Positions 36,466 to 45,460 of a DNA stretch of 64,000 nucleotides are shown here, in pieces (within the stretch, counting starts at the first letter, position 1; each line of letters begins with the position of its first letter). Both the position numbers and the translations under genes were made by a program. This DNA is from Sphingomonas sp. CFBP 13720 (GTDB taxonomy: Bacteria > Pseudomonadota > Alphaproteobacteria > Sphingomonadales > Sphingomonadaceae): contig NZ_JACYVA010000001.1 of the NCBI RefSeq assembly GCF_014842075.1, forward strand, positions 186,001 to 250,000. The letters are read 5' to 3'. Below the pieces are notes generated by a model, which made no database searches, was not told the DNA's origin, and was given only the letters and a program-made list of their open reading frames with translations.

Positions 36466-38244
36466 TCAATGATTGTGGCGCGGCGTCGATTCGGACGTCC
36501 GGCGATATTTCAGCGCGAGGTCGAGGACACCGCCCTCGCCCAACTGCCCGGTCTTTTCGCGGTAAATTTCTTCCCACGGCGTGTTGCTGGGCGGAACCGG
36601 CGGCAGGCCATCGTCCTTGCGCCGCTCGATCTCGTCCGGCGCGACCAGCATGTCGCAACGTCCGGCGTTCAGATCGATGCGGATCGTGTCGCCGGTGCGC
36701 AACCATGCCAGCCCGCCGCCGACCGCGCTTTCGGGAGATGCGTTCAGGATCGACGGGCTGTCCGACGTCCCCGATTGCCGTCCGTCGCCGATCGTCGGCA
36801 GGCTTTGGATACCACGTTGCAGCAGCGCGGCAGGCGGCTGCATGTTGGTGACCTCCGCCGATCCGGGCCAGCCGATCACCCCGGCGCCACGGATGACGAG
36901 GATGCAGTGTTCATCGATATGCAGCGCCGGATCGTCGATGCGGTGGTGATAATCGTCCGATCCGTCGAACACGATCGCACGCCCCTCGAACCGGCCTTCG
37001 TTGCCCGGTTCGGACAGATAGCGCGCCCGAAATTCAGCGCTGATGACGCTGGTCTTCATGATCGCGACGTCGAACAGATTGCCGGTGAGGACGAGGAACC
37101 CGGCCTGCTCCTTCAATGGTGCGTCATAGGGACGAATCACCTCCCGGTCGGTCGCGACACGTCCGGCGACGTTCTCGCCCAGCGTGCGGCCGGTAACGGT
37201 CGCGACGCTGCCGTCGATCTTGCCGGCCGCGATCAGTTCGCCGATCACCGCCGGGACGCCGCCCGCACGGTGGAAACGTTCGCCGAGGAACCGTCCGGCG
37301 GGCTGCACGTCGACCAGCAGCGGCAGGTCGTAACCATGGTCCATCCAGTCGGCGGGGTTCAGTTCGATCCCGGCATGCCGCGCCATCGCGTGCATGTGCG
37401 GATGCGCGTTCGACGATCCGCCGATCGCGGTGATGAGCGCGATGGCGTTCAGGAACGATTGCCGCGTCAGAATCCGCGACGGGCGCAGGTCGTCATAGGC
37501 CATGTCGACGATCCGCCGGCCGGTCTCGTACGCGATCTGGCCGCGTTCGCGATAGGGCGCGGGGATCGCGGCACAGCCGGGCAGCGACATGCCCAGCCCT
37601 TCGGCGATCGCGTTCATCGTCGACGCGGTGCCCATCGTGTTGCAATGGCCCGCCGAAGGGGCCGATGCGGTGGCGAGGTCGAGAAACTCCTCCTCGCTGA
37701 TCTCCCCGGCTGCCAGCTTGCGACGCGAACGCCAGATGACCGTGCCCGATCCGACCAGTTCGCCGTCGTGCCACCCGTCGAGCATCGGCCCGCCGGACAG
37801 CACGATCGCGGGAATGTCGACCGTCGACGCCGCCATGATCGCCGACGGCGTCGTCTTGTCGCACCCGGTAGTCAGCACCACGGCGTCGATCGGATAGCCG
37901 TTGAGGATTTCTACCAGCCCGAGATAGGCGAGGTTGCGGTCGATCGCGGCGGTCGGCCGGCGGCAATTCTCGAAGATCGGATGGGTCGGAAACTCCATCG
38001 GAATTCCGCCCGCCGCCTCGATCCCCGCCTTGACCCGCTTGACCGTTTCCAGATGGATGCGGTTGCACGGCGTCAGGTCCGACCCCGATTGCGCGATGCC
38101 GATGATCGGCCGCCCGCTGGTCAGTTCCTTCGGCGTGATGCCGTAGTTCATGAACCGCTCCAGATAGAGCGCGGTCATGTCGAGCCGGCCGGGCGCGGCG
38201 AACCACTCGCGCGATCGGAACGGACGGACGGGGGTGCGGGTCAT
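36466..38244 (-). CDS. xylD: D-xylonate dehydratase (IlvD/EDD family)
   Basis: A 592-residue iron-sulfur dehydratase of the IlvD/EDD family. Cluster-binding cysteines lie in VVLTTGCDKTTPSAIMA and SAGHCNTMGTA. The start REWFAAPGRLDMTALYLERF and the block MNYGITPKELTSGRPIIGIAQ fit the sugar-acid dehydratase branch rather than dihydroxyacid dehydratase. It dehydrates D-xylonate to 2-keto-3-deoxy-D-xylonate. I chose the ATG at the MTRTPVRPF start; an earlier in-frame ATG would add 50 residues across the intergenic repeat. Xylonate is inferred from the neighbours; L-arabinonate or D-gluconate could also be substrates. Confidence 0.9.
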   Translation of the reverse strand: MTRTPVRPFRSREWFAAPGRLDMTALYLERFMNYGITPKELTSGRPIIGIAQSGSDLTPCNRIHLETVKRVKAGIEAAGGIPMEFPTHPIFENCRRPTAAIDRNLAYLGLVEILNGYPIDAVVLTTGCDKTTPSAIMAASTVDIPAIVLSGGPMLDGWHDGELVGSGTVIWRSRRKLAAGEISEEEFLDLATASAPSAGHCNTMGTASTMNAIAEGLGMSLPGCAAIPAPYRERGQIAYETGRRIVDMAYDDLRPSRILTRQSFLNAIALITAIGGSSNAHPHMHAMARHAGIELNPADWMDHGYDLPLLVDVQPAGRFLGERFHRAGGVPAVIGELIAAGKIDGSVATVTGRTLGENVAGRVATDREVIRPYDAPLKEQAGFLVLTGNLFDVAIMKTSVISAEFRARYLSEPGNEGRFEGRAIVFDGSDDYHHRIDDPALHIDEHCILVIRGAGVIGWPGSAEVTNMQPPAALLQRGIQSLPTIGDGRQSGTSDSPSILNASPESAVGGGLAWLRTGDTIRIDLNAGRCDMLVAPDEIERRKDDGLPPVPPSNTPWEEIYREKTGQLGEGGVLDLALKYRRTSESTPRHNH

Positions 38245-38260
38245 CTTGTTCTCTTGCTCC

Positions 38261-38280
38261 CCCTCCCGCGTGCGGGAGGG
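38261..38280. repeat. Short GC-rich palindrome between sugar porter and xylD
   Basis: CCCTCCCGC and GCGGGAGGG form a perfect 9-bp stem with a two-base loop, in the 52-bp gap between the porter stop and the xylD start. It has the same CCCCTCCC...GGGAGGGG style as the larger element before ilvN and looks like a single-unit dispersed palindrome. Confidence 0.6.
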
Positions 38281-38296
38281 TTCGGGGTGGACGATA

Positions 38297-39706
38297 TCAG
38301 CCGCGCATTTCTTCCAGTTCCTTGCCGTTCGTTTCCTGAATGAAGCGAAGGACGAGGAAGAAGCTGATCGCGGCGAAGGTCGCGTAGAAGCCATAGGTGA
38401 TCGTCAGGCCAAGGCCGGCGGCCATCACCGGAAAGCTTTGCGCGATCAGGTAATTGGCGAACCACTGTGCGAAACCGCACACCGCCAGCGCCGATCCGCG
38501 GATCTGGTTCGGGAACATCTCGCCCAGCATGACCCACATGATCGGGCCCCAGCTGACGTTGAAGAACACGACGTACAGATTGGCGGCGATCAGCGCGGTG
38601 GTGCCCAGATTGGCCGACAGCTGAAGATTGCCCGCCGCGTCGAGCGTGCCGTTGTGGAAGCAATAGACCAGCGCGAACAGCGTCACCGCCATGCCCGCCG
38701 ATCCGATCAGCAGCAGCGGCTTGCGACCGATCCGGTCGACCAGTGCGATGGTGACGAAGCACGCCGCGATCGACACGAGGCCGGAGACGATGTTGATCTG
38801 GAGCGACTGGTCCTCGGTGAACCCGGCAAGCTGCCACAGCGTCGCGCCGTAATAGAAGATGACGTTGATGCCGACCAGCTGCTGGAACACCGCCAGCAAC
38901 AGTCCGGCCCACACGATCGGGCGGATACCGCCCTTTACCGGGTCCTTGATGTCCGACAGGCGCGGACGATGGTCCTTGTCGAAGCTCGCCTCGATCTCAC
39001 GCAGCTTGATCGCGGCGGCGGCGGGGCCAAACAGCCGGGTGAGCACGATCCGGCCTTCGTCCAGCCGACCCTTCTGGATCAGATAGCGCGGGCTTTCGGG
39101 GATGAAGGTCAGCGCGATCAGGAACACGGCGGCGGGGATCGCCTGCATCCAGTACATCCAACGCCATGCCTCATACCCGCCCCACCAGATGGCGGTCGAT
39201 GCGCCGGCGGCGGCGGCGAGGTAATAGTTGACGACGAACGCGGCGGTCAGGCCGGTGATGATCATGATTTGCTGGATGGTGGTCATCCGCCCGCGGATGT
39301 TGGCGGGGGCCACTTCGGAGATATAGGCGGGCGACAGCACCGATGCCGCACCGACCGCCATGCCCCCCATGAAGCGGGCGGCGACGAACAGCCACTGCAT
39401 GTGGCTAAACCCCTGGATCAGCGCGCCGATCAGGAACAGCACGGCGGCGATCATCATCACCTTGCGGCGGCCCATCTGGTCGGCCAGCTTGCCGGCAAGG
39501 AACGCGCCGACGAAACAGCCGATCAGCAGCGATCCGACGGTGAAGCCAAGGCCCGCGTCGCTGAGGTTGAAGGCGCTTTTCAGCCCTTCCTGCGTGCCGT
39601 TCACAGCACCGCTATCATATCCGAAAAGCAAGCCGCCGATCGTCGCCACCGCGACGATGGCGATGACGAGCGCGATATTCACGCGCTCCCCGGTCCCCTC
39701 AACCAT
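38297..39706 (-). CDS. Sugar porter family MFS transporter, probably D-xylose/H+ symporter
   Basis: A 469-residue MFS sugar porter with 12 helices. Family signatures are GLLFGYDSGAVNG, LADQMGRRKVMM, PESPRYLIQKGR, QQLVGINVIFYYG, DRIGRKPLLLIG and the C-terminal RFIQETNGKELEEM. Proximity to xylD and xylX makes D-xylose the likely substrate, as in the XylE group. An AGGAG lies nine bases before the chosen ATG; two other ATGs at 39712 and 39724 are in frame but less well spaced. It is the first gene after the LacI operator, so it leads the xyl operon. Confidence 0.88.
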   Translation of the reverse strand: MVEGTGERVNIALVIAIVAVATIGGLLFGYDSGAVNGTQEGLKSAFNLSDAGLGFTVGSLLIGCFVGAFLAGKLADQMGRRKVMMIAAVLFLIGALIQGFSHMQWLFVAARFMGGMAVGAASVLSPAYISEVAPANIRGRMTTIQQIMIITGLTAAFVVNYYLAAAAGASTAIWWGGYEAWRWMYWMQAIPAAVFLIALTFIPESPRYLIQKGRLDEGRIVLTRLFGPAAAAIKLREIEASFDKDHRPRLSDIKDPVKGGIRPIVWAGLLLAVFQQLVGINVIFYYGATLWQLAGFTEDQSLQINIVSGLVSIAACFVTIALVDRIGRKPLLLIGSAGMAVTLFALVYCFHNGTLDAAGNLQLSANLGTTALIAANLYVVFFNVSWGPIMWVMLGEMFPNQIRGSALAVCGFAQWFANYLIAQSFPVMAAGLGLTITYGFYATFAAISFFLVLRFIQETNGKELEEMRG

Positions 39707-39744
39707 CCCCATCCACTCCTGCACATTCCGCCGTCGAACAGCGT

Positions 39745-39758
39745 GTTAGCGGTAACGG
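39745..39758. promoter_or_regulatory. Probable XylR/LacI-type operator upstream of the xyl operon
   Basis: TGTTAGCGGTAACG is a near-palindrome with arms GTTA and TAAC around a CG-containing centre, the architecture of LacI-family operators and similar to the site I recall for Caulobacter xylose repression. It lies in the 60-bp gap just upstream of the sugar porter and downstream of the LacI gene, so it can control porter and xyl enzymes. Binding protein is inferred to be the adjacent regulator. Confidence 0.5.
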
Positions 39759-39786
39759 TGGCGAATTATCGCATTAATTGCAAGCG

Positions 39787-40875
39787 TCAGCGTGTCGCGC
39801 CGACGACCCGCCCAGGCACCGTTCGGGCCGGTGCGACCGGTCCCGAGGATTCGCGGAACACCAGTGCATGCTCCAGCACGCGGTCCTCCACGTCACCGGG
39901 TGGCGAGCGACGGTCGCGGATGCGCGCCAGCAACAGTTCGACCGCAGCCTCCGCCATCGCCGTGATCGGCTGTCGCACCGTCGTGATCTCGGGCCAGGTA
40001 GTCGTGGCGAGCGAGGTATCGTCGAACCCCGCGACGCTCAGATCGGCCGGAACCTGCAACCCGCGACGATGGGCGACGCTGATGACGGCGGCGGCCATAT
40101 CGTCGTTGCTGGCGAAGATCGCGGTGGGCCGGTCGGCGCGATCGATCAGAAATTCGCCCGCGACCATCCCCGACCGGAATGTGAAGTCTCCCTGCGCGAC
40201 GGGCATCGTTGATGGATCGATACCAGCATCGCCGATCGCCGCCGCGAACCCGCGCCAGCGCTCACCGCTCGCACCGTTATTGGGATCGCCGCGAATGAAG
40301 CCGATCCGGCGGTGGCCGTGATCGATCAGGTGCTGCGTCATCGCCCGCGACGCGGCGAAATCGTCGATGCGGACCGATGGCCGTCCCGGCTGCGGCAACC
40401 CGGTCGCGACCGCCACCGACGGTATCCCCGCCGCGTCCAGTTCCGCCCGCACCGCGGCAGAATCGGACAGCGGCGGCGGCAGGATCACGCCTTCGACGGC
40501 GGTCGACGCGAACCGGCGTGCAGCCTCTGCCTGTGCGTGCGCGCTGTCACCGTCGCATGCTTCGAGCACGAGATGACATCGAACCTTGCGCGCCCCCTCC
40601 AGCGCACCGATCAGGAAATTCGACAGATAGCCAAGCGACGGATTGGAATACAGCAACCCGATCTGCGTAGCATCCCCCGCCGCAAGACTCCGCGCGGCGC
40701 TATTCGGGCAATAATTCAGTCGCTTGATCGCCGTCAGCACCGCCGCGCGGGTAGTATCGCGGACGTTCGTGCCGCCGTTGACCACGCGCGACACCGTCAT
40801 CGCCGACACGCCGGCCGCGCGGGCAACGTCCTGTACGGTAACGCTTCCGCGACTGCGGCGGCTGGGTTTGTCCAT
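39787..40875 (-). CDS. LacI-family regulator of xylose genes (XylR-like)
   Basis: A 362-residue LacI/GalR regulator with helix-turn-helix VTVQDVARAAGVSAMTVSRVVNGG and hinge NSAARSLAAG, then the effector domain (VRIDDFAASRAMTQHLIDHG, FASNDDMAAAVISVA, VAGFDDTSLATTTWPEITTV). I chose the ATG of MDKPSRRSRG with GGAAGG upstream; the frame stays open 19 codons further. It lies immediately upstream of, and in the same direction as, the sugar porter, with an operator-like site in between. Likely a repressor relieved by xylose or a derivative; ligand is not visible. Confidence 0.87.
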   Translation of the reverse strand: MDKPSRRSRGSVTVQDVARAAGVSAMTVSRVVNGGTNVRDTTRAAVLTAIKRLNYCPNSAARSLAAGDATQIGLLYSNPSLGYLSNFLIGALEGARKVRCHLVLEACDGDSAHAQAEAARRFASTAVEGVILPPPLSDSAAVRAELDAAGIPSVAVATGLPQPGRPSVRIDDFAASRAMTQHLIDHGHRRIGFIRGDPNNGASGERWRGFAAAIGDAGIDPSTMPVAQGDFTFRSGMVAGEFLIDRADRPTAIFASNDDMAAAVISVAHRRGLQVPADLSVAGFDDTSLATTTWPEITTVRQPITAMAEAAVELLLARIRDRRSPPGDVEDRVLEHALVFRESSGPVAPARTVPGRVVGATR

Positions 40876-40989
40876 CGGCTTCGGATACCTTCCCTGGGGC
40901 CGATGGTTATGGGTTGGGGCCGTGGATTGCAAATCGGCACCGGTCGTTCGGCGACCACGCCGGCCATGCTACGACGCGCGGGAATGCGA

Positions 40990-41031
40990 CTGCACATCCG
41001 TCCCGCCCGCAGAAACGGGACGGATGTGCAG
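40990..41031 (-). terminator. Perfect 16-bp stem hairpin after the TonB_C-domain gene
   Basis: CTGCACATCCGTCCCG and CGGGACGGATGTGCAG are exact reverse complements around a 10-base loop. It lies 17 bp beyond the stop of the minus-strand TonB_C-domain gene and upstream of the LacI gene. The stem is strong enough to stop transcription, but there is no T tract, so this may be a factor-assisted terminator or an RNA-stabilising structure. Confidence 0.5.
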
Positions 41032-41047
41032 CGTCATACGGGTATCG

Positions 41048-41563
41048 TCAGGAGACGCCACCCGCATGAGACGTGATGACCATCGCCACCGGATCGGCAC
41101 CGGCCGTACGCGCCGCGCGCAGCCGGATCGCTTCCTTGCGCAGCAGCGCCAGCTGTTGCTCGTGCTGGCGCAGGTCGGTCGCGAACAGGATATTGGCGAC
41201 GAATTGCTGGTCCGGGCGGAACGACGACGGCATGGCCGGCATCGTCCCGATCCCGGCGATCGCCGACATGGCGGCGCGATCCAGCGCCCTGCTGCCCGAC
41301 TTGCGCGACAGCGTCAGTTCATCCGGGCGGTTGGCCGCGTTGGCGCGAAAACGGACTGACACGATACCGCTGTCAGGCGACTGGTTGAGCATGGCGCGCG
41401 GATAGACGAGCGCGGCGTCGAGCTTGCGCGATACCGACGCGGCCCAGCGCGCCGGTGTCAACGGAATCCCCTGTACCGTGATCTCGGGGTCTTGCGACTG
41501 GCTGGACGATGCGGTGGGGGCAAGCAGCGCGATGCCGGCTGCGAAGAACAGAACTGGCTTCAT
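41048..41563 (-). CDS. Exported TonB C-terminal-domain protein
   Basis: A 171-residue protein with a signal sequence (KPVLFFAAGIALLAPTASSSQ) and a central TonB_C-like domain (YPRAMLNQSPDSGIVSVRFRANAA ... SGSRALDRAAMSAI). It lacks the usual N-terminal anchor plus proline-rich spanner of energising TonB, so it is probably a free periplasmic protein with a TonB-type fold. The start was chosen at MKPV because GGAG lies six bases upstream. Followed by a strong hairpin. No ExbB/ExbD nearby. Function unknown. Confidence 0.68.
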   Translation of the reverse strand: MKPVLFFAAGIALLAPTASSSQSQDPEITVQGIPLTPARWAASVSRKLDAALVYPRAMLNQSPDSGIVSVRFRANAANRPDELTLSRKSGSRALDRAAMSAIAGIGTMPAMPSSFRPDQQFVANILFATDLRQHEQQLALLRKEAIRLRAARTAGADPVAMVITSHAGGVS

Positions 41564-41809
41564 GACGATCTCCATGACAGGACGATCGGCCGATGGGCGC
41601 GCCCACAGTCACTGCGGGATGAGCAGCAAGGACGCCATGGTCGAAGGGGGGCGGCGTGATTCTGCGGTCAACGCGCCATCCCGGAACCCGTTTTCTGCCT
41701 GTTGTTCCCAAGTGTCAATCGAATAGGATAAACGCTATAGTTGTTGCCAACTTGCGTTACACCATTTGATACATGACAGAATGTTGCGTCATGCGCAGCT
41801 TTGGGCCGG

Positions 41810-42691
41810 TTAGTCCTGCACCCACTCCGCCCTCGATATTCCCTGCATGTACAGCAGTGCGGTCAGATCGCCGTGATCGACGCGCGCCGCCGCCTCTGCT
41901 GCGACGATCGGCTTGGCACGGTAAGCGACGCCAAGCCCGGCGCGGCGGATCATCGGCAGGTCGTTGGCACCGTCGCCGACCGCCAACGTTGCCGCCGGAT
42001 CAATGCCCAGTTCGTCGATCGCCGCCAGCAATGTGACTTCCTTGGTCGTGGCATCGACGATCGGCTTGCGCACATGCCCGGTCAGCTTGCCATCCTCGAT
42101 CAACAGGCGGTTTGCGATCATTCGGTGGAATCCCAGCGCCTGGCCTACCGGCTGGGCGAAACGGGTAAAGCCGCCCGACACGAGGATCGTCGTGGCACCG
42201 CGCGCACGCATCGTCTGAACCAGCGTCTTCGCGCCGGGCATCAGCTTGACCCGTTCGTCGAGGCAGCGCTGGATTGCATCCTCACCCAGCCCTGCGAGCA
42301 GCGCCACGCGCGCGTCGAGCGCCGAGGCGAAGTCCAGCTCGCCGCGCATCGCGCGTTCGGTCACTTCGGCGATCTGCGGCTTGATGCCGGCATAGTCGGC
42401 CAGTTCGTCGATGCATTCGACGGTAATCATGGTCGAATCCATGTCGGCGATCAGCAGCGCCTTGTCGCGCGTCGCGGCGGGCTGGACCGCGATATCGGTG
42501 GCCGCGATGCTGCCCTCCAGCGCGTCGCGCGCCGCCGCCGCATCGCCGGTAAAGCGGATATCGGCCGCGCGCGCGTCATCGATCCAGACCCACCGGTCGA
42601 CCGTTCCCCCGGCCGTGTCGATCCGGTCGGCGGCGGCGGAAATATCCGCCGCCGTGATGGATTCGGCTGCTATCAGCGTGGCGATGAACAT
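41810..42691 (-). CDS. serB: Phosphoserine phosphatase
   Basis: A 293-residue HAD-family SerB, performing the last step of serine synthesis. An N-terminal ACT-like domain (about 85 residues) precedes the catalytic [17 protein letters not shown] (Asp nucleophile in DxDST), FVSGGFT-like [12 protein letters not shown] and [10 protein letters not shown] motifs. The start codon on this strand and the miaA ATG on the other share the four bases CATG, so the genes diverge with no intergenic space. A longer reading frame upstream is only the reverse of miaA. Confidence 0.93.
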   Translation of the reverse strand: MFIATLIAAESITAADISAAADRIDTAGGTVDRWVWIDDARAADIRFTGDAAAARDALEGSIAATDIAVQPAATRDKALLIADMDSTMITVECIDELADYAGIKPQIAEVTERAMRGELDFASALDARVALLAGLGEDAIQRCLDERVKLMPGAKTLVQTMRARGATTILVSGGFTRFAQPVGQALGFHRMIANRLLIEDGKLTGHVRKPIVDATTKEVTLLAAIDELGIDPAATLAVGDGANDLPMIRRAGLGVAYRAKPIVAAEAAARVDHGDLTALLYMQGISRAEWVQD

Positions 42692-43622
42692 GGCGAAATT
42701 CCCTGACCGTCCTGCGGTGGCGCTCATCGCAGGCCCGACCGCCAGCGGCAAGTCCGCGCTGGCGATCGACGTGGCGCGTGCGCATCACGGCGTCATCATC
42801 AACGCCGACAGCGCGCAGGTGTATCGCGATCTGCGCATCCTGTCCGCGCGCCCGTCCGCCGATGAGGAGGCGATCGTCCCGCATCGGCTGTTCGGGCATG
42901 TCGACGGGGCTGCCCCCTATTCGGCGGCGGCATGGGCGCGCGAGGCGGCGGCAGAGATCGACGCCGCCCACGCGGTGGGCAGGTTGCCCGTGCTGGTCGG
43001 CGGAACCGGCCTGTACCTTCGAACGCTGCTCGACGGGATCGCGCCGGTGCCGGAGATCGATCCCGCGATCCGCGCCGAGGTGCGCGCGATGCCAATCGCT
43101 ACCGCCGTCGCCGCGCTTGCCAGCCTCGATCCCGAAGCCGCCGCACGGCTGCGCCCGACCGACACCACGCGCATCGCTCGCGCGCTGGAAGTGGTTCGCG
43201 CCACCGGACGAACGCTGACCGACTGGCAGGCGGACCGTGTCGGCGGCATCGCCGACCACGTCCGGGTTGCAGCGATGATCCTGCTGCCCGATCGAACATG
43301 GCTGACCGAACGCTGCGACCGGCGGCTGGCGGCGATGTTCGAGGGTGGTGCGGTCGAGGAGGTCGCCGCGCTGCTTTCGCGTACCGACGTTCCACCGGAT
43401 GCACCGGTACGCCGCGCCATCGGCGTGGAGGCGATTGCGCGGTGGCAGAACGGCGACGTCACCCGTGACGAAGCGCTGTCACGGGCGCGTTTCGCGACGC
43501 GGCAATATGCCAAACGGCAATATACGTGGTTCCGCAACCAGCCGCCGGTCGATTGGCTTCGCACGAGCGAAACGGAAAGATGCGTCCAAGCCGATCAACT
43601 AGACAGTTTATTACGCAATTGA
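42690..43622 (+). CDS. miaA: tRNA dimethylallyltransferase
   Basis: A 310-residue MiaA that adds a dimethylallyl group to A37 of tRNAs reading UNN codons. The P-loop [11 protein letters not shown] follows the start closely, then [34 protein letters not shown] and the C-terminal [17 protein letters not shown]. Full-length. An ATG six bases upstream is also possible. It is divergent from serB with overlapping start codons and is followed by the ilv genes after an 86-bp gap. Confidence 0.95.
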   Translation: MAKFPDRPAVALIAGPTASGKSALAIDVARAHHGVIINADSAQVYRDLRILSARPSADEEAIVPHRLFGHVDGAAPYSAAAWAREAAAEIDAAHAVGRLPVLVGGTGLYLRTLLDGIAPVPEIDPAIRAEVRAMPIATAVAALASLDPEAAARLRPTDTTRIARALEVVRATGRTLTDWQADRVGGIADHVRVAAMILLPDRTWLTERCDRRLAAMFEGGAVEEVAALLSRTDVPPDAPVRRAIGVEAIARWQNGDVTRDEALSRARFATRQYAKRQYTWFRNQPPVDWLRTSETERCVQADQLDSLLRN

Positions 43623-43625
43623 CGG

Positions 43626-43654
43626 TTGACACGAACATTTCATGCGACTAGCGA
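43626..43654 (+). promoter_or_regulatory. Possible ilvB promoter
   Basis: A consensus -35 box TTGACA at 43626-43631 is followed after 17 bp by TAGCGA at 43649-43654, a weak -10 box. It lies in the 86-bp gap after miaA and 55 bp before the ilvB start. No leader peptide with isoleucine, leucine or valine codon runs is visible in this short gap. Confidence 0.35.
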
Positions 43655-43708
43655 CGCCGCTCCAACACTGCTATCGCGCTTGCGAACATGTTTAAGGGAG
43701 TTGCCGTC

Positions 43709-45454
43709 ATGCCTGAGAAGAGCGGAGCCGACATATTGGTCGAAGCGCTGGTCGATCTCGGCGTGGAAGTCGTGTTCGGCTATCCCGGCGGGGCCGTGCT
43801 GCCTATTTATGACGCGCTGTTCCGGCACAGCCGGATCAAACACATCCTCGTCCGGCACGAACAGGCGGCGACGCACGCGGCGGAAGGCTATGCCCGGTCG
43901 ACCGGCAAGCCCGGCGTCGTGCTGGTCACGTCCGGTCCGGGCGCGACCAATGCGGTCACCGGCATCACCGATGCGCTGCTCGATTCGATCCCGATGGTGG
44001 TCATCACCGGACAGGTTCCGACCGGCCTGATCGGCACCGACGCGTTTCAGGAAGCCGACACCGTCGGCATCACGCGTCACTGCACCAAGCACAACTATCT
44101 GGTGAAGGACCCGGCGAAGCTGGGCCATATCATCCACGAGGCGTTCCATATCGCCACCGCCGGTCGTCCCGGACCGGTCGTCGTGGACATTCCCAAGGAC
44201 GTGCAGGTCGCCACCGCGCGCTACGTCAAGCCCGGCCCGATCCAGCACAAGACCTATCGCCCGCAGGTGAAGGCGGATCGTGCGGCGATCGAACAGGTCG
44301 TCGACATGATCGCCGCCGCCGAACGCCCGGTCTTCTATACCGGCGGCGGCATCATCAATTCGGGTCCGGCGGCATCGCAATTGCTGCGCGAACTGGTGCG
44401 GATCACCGGCGCGCCGGTCACGTCGACGCTGATGGGTCTGGGTGCCCTGCCCGCGTCTAGCCCGCAATGGCTGGGCATGCTGGGCATGCACGGCACGTAC
44501 GAAGCCAATATGTCGATGAACGAAGCCGATCTGGTCGTCGCCATCGGCGCGCGGTTCGACGATCGCGTGACCGGGCGGCTGGATGCGTTTTCCCCGCGCA
44601 GCCGCAAGGTGCATATCGACATTGACCGGTCGAGCGTGAACAAGATCGTTCGCGTCGACCTGCCGATCGTCGCCGATGCCGGCCGCGCGATGGAGGACAT
44701 GATCCTCGTGTGGAAATCGCGGCAGCATCCGAAACCCGACCTGTCGGGCTGGTGGCAGCGGATCGAGCGGTGGCGGGCGAAGCGGTGCCTCGACTTCCCC
44801 GAAACCGGTGCGGAAATCATGCCGCAGCGCGCGGTTCGGGCGTTGTACGAAGCGACGAAGCATCGCGCACCGATCGTGTCGACCGAAGTCGGGCAGCACC
44901 AGATGTGGGCAGCGCAGCATTTCGGGTTCGAAGCACCGAACAAATGGCTGACCAGCGGCGGTCTGGGTACGATGGGCTATGGCCTGCCGGCCGCGATCGG
45001 CGCGCAGCTCGGCAATCCGGGCGCGCTGTGCATCGACATCGCCGGCGAGGCGTCGATCCAGATGAACATCCAGGAACTGGCGACGGCGACGCAATATCGC
45101 CTGCCGGTCAAGATCTTCATCCTGAACAACCAGTATATGGGCATGGTCCGCCAGTGGCAGGAACTGACCTATTCCTCGCGCTATTCGGAAAGCTACAGCG
45201 ATTCGCTGCCCGATTTCGTGAAGCTGGGCGAAGCCTATGGCTGGAAGGGGATTCGTATCGAACGCCCGGACCAGCTCGACAGCGGCATCGCCGAGATGCT
45301 CGCCTATGACGGACCGGTGATCGTGGATTGCATGGTGGCGCAGCTTGCCAACTGCTTCCCGATGATCCCGTCGGGCGCGGCGCATACCGACATGATCCTT
45401 CAGGCCAACGAAGTGTCGGGCGAAATGGACGACGAGGCGAAGGCGCTGGTCTGA
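43709..45454 (+). CDS. ilvB: Acetolactate synthase large subunit
   Basis: A 581-residue thiamine-diphosphate enzyme of branched-chain amino acid synthesis. It contains GYPGGAVLPIYDAL, the catalytic Glu region LVRHEQAATHAAEGYAR, and the FAD-binding middle domain. The C-terminal diphosphate-binding motif reads IAGEASIQMNIQELATA, with Glu447 where most homologues have Asp (GDGS). I chose the ATG with AAGGGAG eight bases upstream; an ATG seven codons earlier overlaps that site. It is paired with ilvN across a 141-bp repeat-filled gap. Confidence 0.95.
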   Translation: MPEKSGADILVEALVDLGVEVVFGYPGGAVLPIYDALFRHSRIKHILVRHEQAATHAAEGYARSTGKPGVVLVTSGPGATNAVTGITDALLDSIPMVVITGQVPTGLIGTDAFQEADTVGITRHCTKHNYLVKDPAKLGHIIHEAFHIATAGRPGPVVVDIPKDVQVATARYVKPGPIQHKTYRPQVKADRAAIEQVVDMIAAAERPVFYTGGGIINSGPAASQLLRELVRITGAPVTSTLMGLGALPASSPQWLGMLGMHGTYEANMSMNEADLVVAIGARFDDRVTGRLDAFSPRSRKVHIDIDRSSVNKIVRVDLPIVADAGRAMEDMILVWKSRQHPKPDLSGWWQRIERWRAKRCLDFPETGAEIMPQRAVRALYEATKHRAPIVSTEVGQHQMWAAQHFGFEAPNKWLTSGGLGTMGYGLPAAIGAQLGNPGALCIDIAGEASIQMNIQELATATQYRLPVKIFILNNQYMGMVRQWQELTYSSRYSESYSDSLPDFVKLGEAYGWKGIRIERPDQLDSGIAEMLAYDGPVIVDCMVAQLANCFPMIPSGAAHTDMILQANEVSGEMDDEAKALV

Positions 45455-45460
45455 TTTCCG

